A stretch of 64,000 nucleotides of DNA from Arthrobacter caoxuetaonis (GTDB lineage Bacteria; Actinomycetota; Actinomycetes; Actinomycetales; Micrococcaceae): positions 372,001 to 436,000 of the forward strand of contig NZ_CP099466.1 in assembly GCF_023921125.1 (NCBI RefSeq), written 5' to 3'. The first letter of the stretch is position 1. Each line of letters starts with the position of its first letter. The position numbers and the translations under genes are program-made. Under the pieces are notes generated by a model. The model made no database searches. It was not told the origin of the DNA and was given only the letters and a program-made list of their open reading frames with translations. Of this stretch, positions 36,880 to 44,952 are shown in pieces.

Positions 36880-38286
36880 TCATTTCCTAACTAGTTCAAG
36901 GACACGGTCGCGGACCTGTTCCATGGTGGAGAGGTCCTCTGCCTCGGCGTTGAGCCGGAGGAAGGGTTCTGTGTTGGACGCGCGGAGGTTGAACCACCAC
37001 TGTCCGTCATCCGAGGTGAAAGTCAATCCGTCGAGGGAGTCAACGGTGACGCCCGGCCGCTCGAATTCGGCACGGACGCGGTCTACGGCCGCCTGCACGT
37101 CGTCGAGCTTGGAGTTGATCTCGCCGGAGGAGAAATACGGTTCGTACTCGCGGGCGAGGTCCGAGAGCGGAAGTTCCTGCTCGCCCAGGGCGGCCAGGAC
37201 ATGCATGGCCGCAAGCATGCCGGTGTCGGCGTTGTAGAAATCGCGGAAGTAGTAGTGCGCGGAGTGTTCCCCGCCGAAGACCGCGCCCTCGGAGGCCATG
37301 AGCGCCTTGATGAAGGAGTGGCCAACCCGGGTGCGGACGGCACGGCCGCCGGAAGCTTCGACCAGTTCGGGTACGGCACGGGAAGTGATCAGGTTGTGGA
37401 TGATGACGGGGACCTCTTCACCGGCTGCCTGGGCTCGGGCAATTTCGCGCCGCGCCACCAGTGCGGTGATCGCCGAGGGGCTCACCGGTGCGCCCAGTTC
37501 GTCGATGACGAAGCAGCGGTCGGCATCGCCGTCGAAGGCCAGGCCCAGGTCTGCTCCGTGTTCGACGACGGCGGCCTGCAGGTCGCGCAGGTTCTCCGGT
37601 TCCAGCGGGTTCGCCGGGTGGTTGGGGAACGAGCCGTCCAGTTCGAAATAGAGGGGGATGATGTCCAGGGGCAGCCCGGGCAGCAGGGAATCGCCCAGCA
37701 CGGCGGGGGTGGTGAGCCCGGCCATGCCGTTGCCGGCATCGACTACTACCTTCAGCGGGCGGATGCCGCGCAGGTCCACGAGTTCGCGCAGGTAGGCGGC
37801 GTAGTCGCCCAGCACATCGCGGACACTGATCAGCCCGGGCTTCTCCACGGACGGGATCACGCCGTCGTCCAGGTACCGTTCCGCAGCCTTCTGGATTTCC
37901 TTCAGCCCGGTCTCGGAGGAGATGGGGACTGCTCCGGCCTTGGCCATCTTGATGCCGTTGTACTGGGCCGGGTTGTGGCTGGCGGTGAAGGTGACACCGG
38001 CAGCGTTCAGGGAGCCGCAGGCGTAGTAGAGCTCGTCGGTGGAGATCAGGTCCACCACCAGGACGTATCCGCCGCGGGCAGTGGCCCCCGCAGCGAAGTC
38101 CTTGATGAATTCGGGGGAGGACTGGCGCATGTCGCCGCCGACCACGATGGTTTCGCCGGCGAGCTCAAGCACATCGACGAATGCGGCGCCGACGGCCTTC
38201 ACGATCTGCGGAGTAATGGTCTCGCCCACGATGCCCCGGACGTCGTAGGCCTTGAAGGACTCGGAAAGATCGAATGCAGTAGTCAC
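36880..38286 (-). CDS. phosphomannomutase/phosphoglucomutase
   Basis: The 468-aa alpha-D-phosphohexomutase interconverts mannose-6-P and mannose-1-P (and possibly the glucose phosphates), supplying GDP-mannose for glycans. The phosphoserine loop FTASHNPAQYNGIK is near residue 102 and the metal-binding DGDADRC near 250. The substrate-specificity loop FGGEHSAHYYFRDFYNADTG fits bifunctional PMM/PGM enzymes. The GTG at 38286 begins VTTAFDLSESFKAYDVRG, the expected N-terminus; the frame upstream of it overlaps the divergent recQ promoter and is not plausible. It is the first gene of a two-gene operon. Confidence 0.92.
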   Translation of the reverse strand: MTTAFDLSESFKAYDVRGIVGETITPQIVKAVGAAFVDVLELAGETIVVGGDMRQSSPEFIKDFAAGATARGGYVLVVDLISTDELYYACGSLNAAGVTFTASHNPAQYNGIKMAKAGAVPISSETGLKEIQKAAERYLDDGVIPSVEKPGLISVRDVLGDYAAYLRELVDLRGIRPLKVVVDAGNGMAGLTTPAVLGDSLLPGLPLDIIPLYFELDGSFPNHPANPLEPENLRDLQAAVVEHGADLGLAFDGDADRCFVIDELGAPVSPSAITALVARREIARAQAAGEEVPVIIHNLITSRAVPELVEASGGRAVRTRVGHSFIKALMASEGAVFGGEHSAHYYFRDFYNADTGMLAAMHVLAALGEQELPLSDLAREYEPYFSSGEINSKLDDVQAAVDRVRAEFERPGVTVDSLDGLTFTSDDGQWWFNLRASNTEPFLRLNAEAEDLSTMEQVRDRVLELVRK

Positions 38287-38417
38287 GCCTTGAAGTCTAT
38301 AGGGGAGCGCGGGCGGGCCGGCCCAGCCGGGGCGTGCTGCCGCGCACAGGTGTTCTTTTCCACATCCGGTGCCGGGAACGCAGGGACATGTCGGTGGAGG
38401 CTGGAATAGTGGAAGGC

Positions 38418-40598
38418 ATGGAACCCGTATCCGTGCCGCCCGTCCAGCCCGTCCAGCTGTCAGCATCCTCCGAAGCCTTCGGCCCGGAGGATGCCCAGGC
38501 TCTCCGTGCCGAAGCAACTGCCCTGTTGCGGGCGCTGGTGGGCCGGGAGGATGCGCAGTTCCACGAAGGCCAGTACGAAGCCATAGAGGCCCTTGTCCGC
38601 GGAGGGCGGAGGGCCCTAGTGGTCCAGCGGACCGGCTGGGGAAAGTCCGCCGTGTATTTCGTGGCAAGCCTGCTGCTCCGCTCCCGGGGCGCCGGTCCCA
38701 CGCTGATTGTCTCGCCGCTGCTGGCGCTGATGCGGGACCAGGTTGCCGCTGCGGCACGCGCCGGCGTGCGGGCCGCGGCCATCAATTCGGCGAACCAGCT
38801 CGAATGGCAGGACATCTCCGCCCGGCTGGAAGCTGACGACGTCGACGTCCTCCTGGTCTCACCGGAGCGGCTGAACAATCCCGGCTTCCGGGAGAACCAT
38901 CTTCCGGAACTTGTCCGCCGCTCGGGACTGCTCGTGATCGACGAGGCACACTGTATCTCCGACTGGGGGCACGACTTCCGGCCCGACTACCGCCGGATCC
39001 GCCACCTGATCGAACGGCTTCCGGCAAGCGTTCCCGTCCTGGCCACCACGGCCACCGCCAACTCCCGCGTGGTGAAGGACGTCGAAGAGCAGCTGGCCGC
39101 CGGCGGGGAAGACGTCTTCACCATCCGCGGAGCCCTGGCCCGTGAATCCCTGCGGCTGGGGGTGCTGCGGCTGCCCAGCCCGCGCAGCCGGCTCGCCTGG
39201 CTGCTCACCCACATCGGTGAGCTGCCCGGGAGCGGGATCATCTATGCCCTGACGGTTTCTGCCGCGGAGGACACCGCACGCCTGCTGCAAAAGGCCGGGC
39301 ACCGCGTCCTGGCCTACACCGGCCGGACCGATCCTGCGGACCGCGAGCAGGCCGAGGCTGCCCTGAAGAACAACGAGGTCAAGGCCCTGGTGGCGACAAG
39401 CGCGCTCGGCATGGGCTTCGACAAGCCGGACCTCGGATTCGTGGTCCACCTGGGGGCGCCGTCGTCGCCCGTGGCGTACTACCAGCAGGTGGGTCGTGCA
39501 GGCCGCGGGACCCCGAACGCCGACGTGCTGCTGCTGCCCGGAAGCGAGGACCGCGACATCTGGGAATACTTCGCCACGTCGTCCATGCCCGCGGAGGGCC
39601 CGGCTAACGCCGTGCTGCGGGAACTGGCCGACGGGTCCGTGCTTTCGACCGGGGCGCTGGAAACCCTGGTGAACCTGAAACGATCGCCGCTGGAACTGCT
39701 GCTGAAAGTCCTTGCCGTGGACGGTGCCGTGGAACGCGTTACCGGCGGGTGGCGCGGGACCGGGCAGCCCTGGACGTACGACCGTGAACGCTACGAGCGG
39801 ATCGCTGCCGCCCGCGTCAAGGAACAGCAGGCCATGCTGGACTACGAGAACACCAGCGGCTGCCGGATGGAGTTCCTGTCCCGCCAGCTGGACGATCCCG
39901 CGGCGGCTCCCTGCGGGCGCTGCGACAACTGTGCCGGCCGCTGGTACCCGGACGACATCGCCTCCGAGGCGACGGACAGCGCCAGCCAGGAACTCAGCCG
40001 CGTGGGCGTGGACATCGACCCGCGGGGCATGTACCCCACCGGAATGGACCGGCTCGGCGTGCCGGTCAAGGGCAAGATCAAGCCCGACGCCGCCGTCTCC
40101 ACCGGGCGGGCGCTGGCCCGCCTGACGGACCTGGGCTGGGGCGGACGGCTGCGGGAAATCTTTGCTCCTGGTTCGCCCGACGCTCCGGTTGACCCGGCGC
40201 TGCTGCAGGGCTGCGTGCAGGTTCTGGCCCAGTGGGGCTGGGACCAGCGTCCGGTAGCCATCGTGTCAGTCCCCAGCAGGTCCCGTCCGCAGCAGGTCGG
40301 TTCCCTGGCCCAGGGGCTCTCGGAACTGGGACGGATCCCTTACCTCGGTGCCCTGCAGCTGCCCCACGGCGGACCTTCCGGCGGTCCCGGAGGAAACAGT
40401 GCCTTCCGGTTGGCATCGGTCTGGGAGCAGTTCGCTGTGCCCGAGGGCGGTGCGGACTGGTTTGCCGCCAACCCGGGTCCGGTGCTGCTGGTCGATGATT
40501 TCTCCGACAGCCGCTGGACGCTCACTGAGGCCGGGCGCGTGCTGCGGCTGGCCGGGGCGGAATCCGTGCTGCCTTTTGTGCTGGCGCTGAAGGCATAG
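38418..40598 (+). CDS. RecQ-family ATP-dependent DNA helicase
   Basis: The 726-aa SF2 helicase has FHEGQYEAIEALV, Walker A QRTGWGKSAVYF (about residue 71, with TGWGKS in place of TGxGKS), DEAHCISDWGHDFRPDYRRI (about 175), LATTATA and the motif VI region YYQQVGRAGRG. A zinc-binding RQC segment has Cys residues at CRMEFL and CGRCDNC (about 481-505), followed by a C-terminal domain with a phosphoribosyltransferase-like ending (PVLLVDDFSDSRWTLTEAGRVL). RecQ enzymes unwind DNA in recombination and repair. The ATG at 38418 was chosen for GGAAGG beside it; 38388 is an alternative. A run of about ten G follows the stop. Confidence 0.9.
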   Translation: MEPVSVPPVQPVQLSASSEAFGPEDAQALRAEATALLRALVGREDAQFHEGQYEAIEALVRGGRRALVVQRTGWGKSAVYFVASLLLRSRGAGPTLIVSPLLALMRDQVAAAARAGVRAAAINSANQLEWQDISARLEADDVDVLLVSPERLNNPGFRENHLPELVRRSGLLVIDEAHCISDWGHDFRPDYRRIRHLIERLPASVPVLATTATANSRVVKDVEEQLAAGGEDVFTIRGALARESLRLGVLRLPSPRSRLAWLLTHIGELPGSGIIYALTVSAAEDTARLLQKAGHRVLAYTGRTDPADREQAEAALKNNEVKALVATSALGMGFDKPDLGFVVHLGAPSSPVAYYQQVGRAGRGTPNADVLLLPGSEDRDIWEYFATSSMPAEGPANAVLRELADGSVLSTGALETLVNLKRSPLELLLKVLAVDGAVERVTGGWRGTGQPWTYDRERYERIAAARVKEQQAMLDYENTSGCRMEFLSRQLDDPAAAPCGRCDNCAGRWYPDDIASEATDSASQELSRVGVDIDPRGMYPTGMDRLGVPVKGKIKPDAAVSTGRALARLTDLGWGGRLREIFAPGSPDAPVDPALLQGCVQVLAQWGWDQRPVAIVSVPSRSRPQQVGSLAQGLSELGRIPYLGALQLPHGGPSGGPGGNSAFRLASVWEQFAVPEGGADWFAANPGPVLLVDDFSDSRWTLTEAGRVLRLAGAESVLPFVLALKA

Positions 40599-40624
40599 CG
40601 GTTCGTCGGGGGGGGGGCAGGCGC

Positions 40625-41296
40625 TCAGGCGGCCTGCGAGAGGCGTAATTCAACCCCGCTGACGTGCACGGTCATTAGGGCGCGTGCCAAGTCCGGGTCG
40701 CCGGTGCTGATGGCCCGGGCTATGGCCGCGTGTTCGGCCAGCGTGGCCGCCACCGCCTTGTCCAGCGTCAACTCGTTCCAGATCCGGGAGCGCATTGTGC
40801 TCCCTGCCAGGCCGTCGAGGAGGCTCTGCAGGTACGAGTTGCCAGAAGCCTTGGCGATCCGCGCGTGGAAAGCCAAATCGTGGGCGACCAGTTCCTCCTC
40901 GGAGGAGTTCTCGCCGACGACTGCCACACAGTCCCGGAGATCCGCGGCGGCTTCCGGGCTGATGCGCCTGGCAGCCAGCGAAGCTGAACCCGGTTCAAGG
41001 ATCCGGCGGACTTCCAGGAGCTGGGCCGCCGAATTCTCCTGGTGGAGGTCCACCACGAAGGACATGGTTTCCATGAGGATCGACGGTTCGAGGCTGGTCA
41101 CGTAGGTCCCGTCCCCGCGCCTGACGTCCAGGACACGGATCAGCTCCAGCGCTTTCACTGCCTCTCGCAGGGAGCTGCGTGAGAGTCCGAGCCGCTCGCT
41201 GAGGTCCTTTTCCGGAGGAAGCCGGTCACCGGCCTTCAGCTCACCTGAGATGAGCATGTCCTTGATCTTGGTGATCGCTTCGTCCGTTACTGCCAT
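40625..41296 (-). CDS. GntR/FadR-family transcriptional regulator
   Basis: The 223-aa protein has an N-terminal winged helix (ITKIKDMLISGELKAGDRLPPEKDLSERLGLSRSSLREAVKAL in family form) and a C-terminal FCD ligand-binding domain with conserved metal-site positions in HDLAFHARIAKASGN and LAEHAAIARAI. FadR-type members sense organic acids or acyl compounds. It is separated by about 30 bp from the crotonase gene on the same strand and may regulate it. The effector is unknown. Confidence 0.88.
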   Translation of the reverse strand: MAVTDEAITKIKDMLISGELKAGDRLPPEKDLSERLGLSRSSLREAVKALELIRVLDVRRGDGTYVTSLEPSILMETMSFVVDLHQENSAAQLLEVRRILEPGSASLAARRISPEAAADLRDCVAVVGENSSEEELVAHDLAFHARIAKASGNSYLQSLLDGLAGSTMRSRIWNELTLDKAVAATLAEHAAIARAISTGDPDLARALMTVHVSGVELRLSQAA

Positions 41297-41325
41297 GCAC
41301 CCAGTCTAGTTTCCAGCCGGTGGAC

Positions 41326-42150
41326 CTAGTCCCCGGTGAAGACTGCGGGACGGCGCTCGGCGAAGGCGCGGGTGGCTTCTGCGAAGTCCCGGCTGGGCAG
41401 GAACGCGGTATTCCAGACCTGCACGTAGTCCAGGCCCGTTTGGACAGCTTGCTCCGCACCCTGGTCCAGAACCCGCTTCACGCCCTGGACCACCAGTGGA
41501 GGATTCGCTGCGATCCGGGCCGCGAGCTCCCGCCCGCGGGCAACGACGTCGTCAGCCAGTTCCGTGACAAGGCCCAGTTCATGGGCGCGCTGGGCCGTGA
41601 AGTCTTCACCGGTCAGGGCGAGGTGCCGGGTGGCGCCGGCGCCGATGATCGCGGGCAGCCGCTGGAGGGAGCCGAGATCCGCCACGATTCCCACCCGCAC
41701 CTCGCGGATGCTGAAGGTGGCACCGGGCGATGCAATCCGGATATCCGCGGCCGAGATCACGTCCACACCGCCGCCAATGCACCATCCCTCGACGGCGGCG
41801 ATAACGGGTTTGCCGCAGCGGGCCACGGAGCTAACCGCGTCCTGCAGTTCCTGGATCTGGCGGCGGAAGCTGCTGCGCAGGCGAGCATCCGTTCCCCGGG
41901 ATTCCAGCAGCGGAGCGAAGACGGGCTGCATGGCAGGCAGGTCCAGTCCGTAGCTGAAGGTTCCGCCGGATCCGTAGAGCAGGATGGCGCGGACCTCATC
42001 GTCAGCGCCGAGGGCTTCGAACACCCGCGGCAGTTCGGTCCAGAAGTCCGGACCCATGGCATTTCCCTTGGACGGGCCGATGAGCCGGACCTCGGCAACC
42101 GGTCCTTTGAGCTCGACGTTCAGGGAAAGCAGGGCGGAATCGAATGTCAT
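41326..42150 (-). CDS. crotonase-family protein (dienoyl-CoA isomerase-like)
   Basis: The 274-aa protein has the enoyl-CoA hydratase/isomerase fold. The first oxyanion segment is GTFSYGLDLPAM and the second is KPVIAAVEGWCIGGGVDVISAADIRIAS. FSIREVRVGIVADLGSLQRLP, with an acidic Asp in the position of the dienoyl-CoA isomerase catalytic residue, argues for an ECH1-like enzyme over a hydratase. The C-terminus (PRDFAEATRAFAERRPAVF) matches. The ATG at 42150 is preferred to upstream in-frame starts. A role in unsaturated fatty acid degradation is inferred. Confidence 0.85.
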   Translation of the reverse strand: MTFDSALLSLNVELKGPVAEVRLIGPSKGNAMGPDFWTELPRVFEALGADDEVRAILLYGSGGTFSYGLDLPAMQPVFAPLLESRGTDARLRSSFRRQIQELQDAVSSVARCGKPVIAAVEGWCIGGGVDVISAADIRIASPGATFSIREVRVGIVADLGSLQRLPAIIGAGATRHLALTGEDFTAQRAHELGLVTELADDVVARGRELAARIAANPPLVVQGVKRVLDQGAEQAVQTGLDYVQVWNTAFLPSRDFAEATRAFAERRPAVFTGD

Positions 42151-42254
42151 GGCATCCTTCGCGGGCTGGGCCGGACGAACCGGCGGGAGCTGGACCTGCG
42201 CGCCAATATACCGCGGGCGGAACAAGGCAGGCGGAGAAAAGCTAGGATCAAGGT

Positions 42255-42896
42255 ATGGAGTTTGTGGTCATTGTCTTGTTCGTCGCCGCGATCGTGCTCG
42301 TGAACTTTTTGGTGGGCAGGGCCCAGCGCCGCCGTGCTGCACGTCCCGCCGAACCAAAGCAGGCCGGACAGGCAACGCCGAAGGCCGGAACGTCCAAGGC
42401 CGCGACGTCCATCCCCGGCGGCCGTGCACCCGCGGGAACATCCTTGGAGACTGCCCGTGAGGCTGTCTCCCGGCTCGACGAAAAGGGCCATCAGCAGGTC
42501 TACGCGGCCATCGCGCAGGGCCAGCCCATCCGGGCTATTCAGCTCTATGCCCAGCTGACCGGCTCCGGCCTGCGGGCCGCCAGCACCGCCGTCGCGTCCA
42601 TGGCCTCCCACCCGCTTCCGTACGTCAAGCCCAAAGCCGCCCCTGCGGCCCCTGAAGAGGCAGCAGCACCGGAAACAACCCTTTCCAATACGGCAACTGA
42701 GGAGAGCCCCGACCTAGCGGGTGCGGCTCCCGGGCAGGCAAAGCCTGCTGCAGCCGGCAAGCCGGCCAAGGCTCCGGGCGACGGAAAGTCCGCGGATTCC
42801 GCAGATAAGGATGCCAAGGCAAAGGACGCGCAGGCACTGCCCGACGAAGCCGAGATCAGCAAATGGGCGCAGAACCTGCGCCCCGAAGACTTCTAG
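42255..42896 (+). CDS. membrane-anchored protein with L7/L12-like segment
   Basis: The 213-aa protein has an N-terminal helix (MEFVVIVLFVAAIVLVNFLV) followed by RRRAAR, so it should be anchored with the bulk in the cytoplasm. A short folded segment (about residues 73-115: HQQVYAAIAQGQPIRAIQLYAQLTGSGLRAASTAVASM) resembles the C-terminal domain of ribosomal protein L7/L12. The rest is an Ala/Pro/Lys-rich disordered tail ending NLRPEDF. Its function is unknown. It is divergent from the crotonase gene. Confidence 0.75.
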   Translation: MEFVVIVLFVAAIVLVNFLVGRAQRRRAARPAEPKQAGQATPKAGTSKAATSIPGGRAPAGTSLETAREAVSRLDEKGHQQVYAAIAQGQPIRAIQLYAQLTGSGLRAASTAVASMASHPLPYVKPKAAPAAPEEAAAPETTLSNTATEESPDLAGAAPGQAKPAAAGKPAKAPGDGKSADSADKDAKAKDAQALPDEAEISKWAQNLRPEDF

Positions 42897-42941
42897 GCAC
42901 GCACCCCGGCGTGCCGCCGCACGACCCGCTAGTGTGGCAAC

Positions 42942-43448
42942 ATGCTCCCCGCTCCCACCGCCAGGCTGCGCTTTCGCGAAATGACGCCGGTTGACCTCGA
43001 ACTCATGAGCGGCCTGTTGGGGGATCCCGAGGTGATGACCTACTACCCCGCTCCCAAAACCAGGGATGAAGCAGCCCGCTGGATCCAGTGGAACCAGGAC
43101 AACTACGCCGCCTACGGGCATGGGCTGTGGATCGTGGAAACGCACGACGGCGAGTTCGTGGGGGATTGCGGCCTCACCTGGCAGAAGGTCAACGGGCGCC
43201 CTGAGCTGGAAGTCGGCTACCACACGCGCACGTTCCTGCAGGGCCGCGGCTACGCCACCGAAGCAGCCACCGCCTGCAAGGACCTCGCCCGTGACGATCT
43301 TCAGGCAGAGACGCTGGTCGCCATCATCCATCCGCAGAACACCGCATCGCGGCGGGTCGCCGAGAAGCTCGGCATGCTGCCCATCGACGAAGACTACGGC
43401 GGAAACATCCCCGTCCGGACCGTCATGGGAATGTCGCTGCGCCGTTAG
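42942..43448 (+). CDS. GNAT-family N-acetyltransferase (RimJ/RimL-like)
   Basis: The 168-aa protein starts LRFREMTPVDLELM and contains GLWIVETHDGEFVGDCGL, LEVGYHTRTFLQGRGYATEAATACKDLA (the Gln/Arg-x-x-Gly-x-Ala acetyl-CoA motif) and NTASRRVAEKLGM, typical of the RimJ/RimL branch. The substrate may be a protein N-terminus or a small molecule. Its stop codon overlaps the stop of the aldo/keto reductase gene on the opposite strand by 2 bp. Confidence 0.9.
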   Translation: MLPAPTARLRFREMTPVDLELMSGLLGDPEVMTYYPAPKTRDEAARWIQWNQDNYAAYGHGLWIVETHDGEFVGDCGLTWQKVNGRPELEVGYHTRTFLQGRGYATEAATACKDLARDDLQAETLVAIIHPQNTASRRVAEKLGMLPIDEDYGGNIPVRTVMGMSLRR

Positions 43449-44467
43449 CTGACCCTGCGCGCGCGCTGGTTCACCCCGTCCGGCCCATAGGGGTAGTTGC
43501 CGACCACCGGGGCGCTGAGCGCGTCGAGCCGCTGTGTTTCGGCTTCGGAGAGCTCGACGCCGGTGGCCTGCAGGTTGTTCTCCAGCTGCTCCGGAGTTCG
43601 CGCGCCGAGGATCACCGACGTGACGCCGGGTCTCCCGGCCAGCCAGGCAAGCGCGATTTGGGCGGGTTCAGCGCCGTGCGCGGACGCCATCTGCGCCAGC
43701 GCATCCAGGATGTGCCAGGTCCGCGGGTTGCTGCTGCGCAGATCCCATTCCTGGAACTGGCGCGTCGGGTTCTCGCCCACCCGGGTATTGCCCGCAGGGA
43801 CGCTCTCCCTGCGGTATTTCCCGGTGAGCCAGCCGCCTGCCAGCGGTGACCAGGGCAGCAGCCCAAGTCCGGCGTCGAGCGCTGCGGGGATAATCTCCGA
43901 CTCGATCTCCCGTTCCAGCAGGTTGTACTGCGGCTGCAGGGTCACCGGCGGCTGCCAGTTGTGCAGCTTGGCCATCCACACCGCCTTGGTGAGCTGCCAG
44001 CCGGTGAAGTTGGAGAAGCCGTAGTAGCTGATGAGTCCGGAGGACACGGCGTCGTCCAGGAACGCCAGGCTTTCCTCGAGCGGGGTCAGCGGATCCCAGG
44101 AATGCAGCTGGTAGAGGTCAACATGCTCCACGCCCAGCCGCCGGAGCGAACCCTCGAGCGCGCGCCGCAGGTGGCGGCGCGAATTGCCCGCGTCGTTCAG
44201 GCCGTCTCCGGTGGGGAAGCGGCCCTTTGTTGCCAGGAGCATGGAGTTCCGGGCAGCCTGGTTGGAGTGCAGCCACTTGCCCACAATCTCTTCCGACGCA
44301 CCGGCATTGTAGATATCCGCGGTGTCGATGAAGTTGCCGCCTGCGGAGAGGTAGTTCTCCATCATCCGGTGCGACGTCCGCTCGTCCGCCTCGTTGCCGA
44401 ACGTCATGGTGCCCAGGGCAAAGTTGCTGACAACGGTTCCACTGTTGCCCAGCAGGCGCATATCCAT
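43445..44467 (-). CDS. aldo/keto reductase
   Basis: The 340-aa NAD(P)H-dependent TIM-barrel oxidoreductase shows the catalytic tetrad: Asp and Tyr in FIDTADIYNAGASEE, Lys in LATKGRF and His in LYQLHSWD. ISYYGFSNFTGWQ and the C-terminal cofactor-binding VILGARTPEQLENNLQA are conserved. The start is the ATG at 44467 (MDMRLLGNSG), with GGGAGG upstream; the open frame beyond that carries no homology. The substrate is unknown. Confidence 0.92.
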   Translation of the reverse strand: MDMRLLGNSGTVVSNFALGTMTFGNEADERTSHRMMENYLSAGGNFIDTADIYNAGASEEIVGKWLHSNQAARNSMLLATKGRFPTGDGLNDAGNSRRHLRRALEGSLRRLGVEHVDLYQLHSWDPLTPLEESLAFLDDAVSSGLISYYGFSNFTGWQLTKAVWMAKLHNWQPPVTLQPQYNLLEREIESEIIPAALDAGLGLLPWSPLAGGWLTGKYRRESVPAGNTRVGENPTRQFQEWDLRSSNPRTWHILDALAQMASAHGAEPAQIALAWLAGRPGVTSVILGARTPEQLENNLQATGVELSEAETQRLDALSAPVVGNYPYGPDGVNQRARRVS

Positions 44468-44673
44468 TGGGGTACCTCCCGGCCGGCGTCTGGTGTTGCG
44501 CTCCACCCTATGCCCCTGTCCCTGAACGGGAAGGGCGGAAACCCCTAATTGCGGGGCGTCAAGTAGTTTCAACCACATAATCGGCAATGGAGAGGGACGA
44601 CGTCGCAGACGGCGAGGGCGCGTTCCGCAGCAGGGTCGCCCTGCCGGCCTGGTCCCCTGCGCATCCTTCCGCC

Positions 44674-44729
44674 GAGCGGCCATTTACGGCTCGTTTCGGG
44701 CCTGAAAAGAGCTTCTTCTGACCTCTCGG
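44674..44729. repeat. degenerate copy of the palindromic element at 10446
   Basis: The core TTACGGCTCGTTTCGGGCCT followed by GAAAAGAGC can fold (GCTC/GAGC, TTTC/GAAA) and ends near ACCTCTCGG. It shares the arrangement of the 10446-10501 element with several substitutions. The remainder of the 44468-44757 gap shows nothing else. Confidence 0.5.
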
Positions 44730-44757
44730 TGGGGGGAGAGGGGGCGGGGCAACAAAA

Positions 44758-44785
44758 AAGGTCCCCCTGGTGAGAGGGGGACCTT
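44758..44785 (-). terminator. intrinsic terminator downstream of tRNA-Ser(GCT)
   Basis: Perfect 11-bp arms AAGGTCCCCCT / AGGGGGACCTT with a 6-nt loop; on the minus strand a run of T follows the stem. Confidence 0.9.
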
Positions 44786-44789
44786 CATG

Positions 44790-44880
44790 TGGCGGAGACG
44801 GGGGGATTTGAACCCCCGGTGGGCTTTAGGCCCACACTTCATTAGCAGTGAAGCCCATTCGGCCGCTCTGGCACGTCTCC
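44790..44880 (-). tRNA. tRNA-Ser (anticodon GCT)
   Basis: Minus-strand fold: acceptor GGAGACG/CGTCTCC, discriminator G and encoded CCA. The anticodon loop CTGCTAA between CTTCA and TGAAG gives GCT (reads AGC and AGU). The long variable arm and the T arm GGGGG-TTCAAAT-CCCCC are typical of a class II serine tRNA. Confidence 0.95.
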
Positions 44881-44952
44881 ATTTGCCCTGGCTAACTCAC
44901 GCTGCCAGCCTGTCAAGACTACCCACAACGGGGTGCTTTCGGCAAAACACGT

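Noticed and set aside
40605..40618. Run of about ten G after recQ, with a similar run near 47080, as possible phase-variation tracts
   Set aside because: Both lie outside coding sequence and not in an obvious promoter spacer; they are more likely chance runs or sequencing-sensitive spots in GC-rich DNA.
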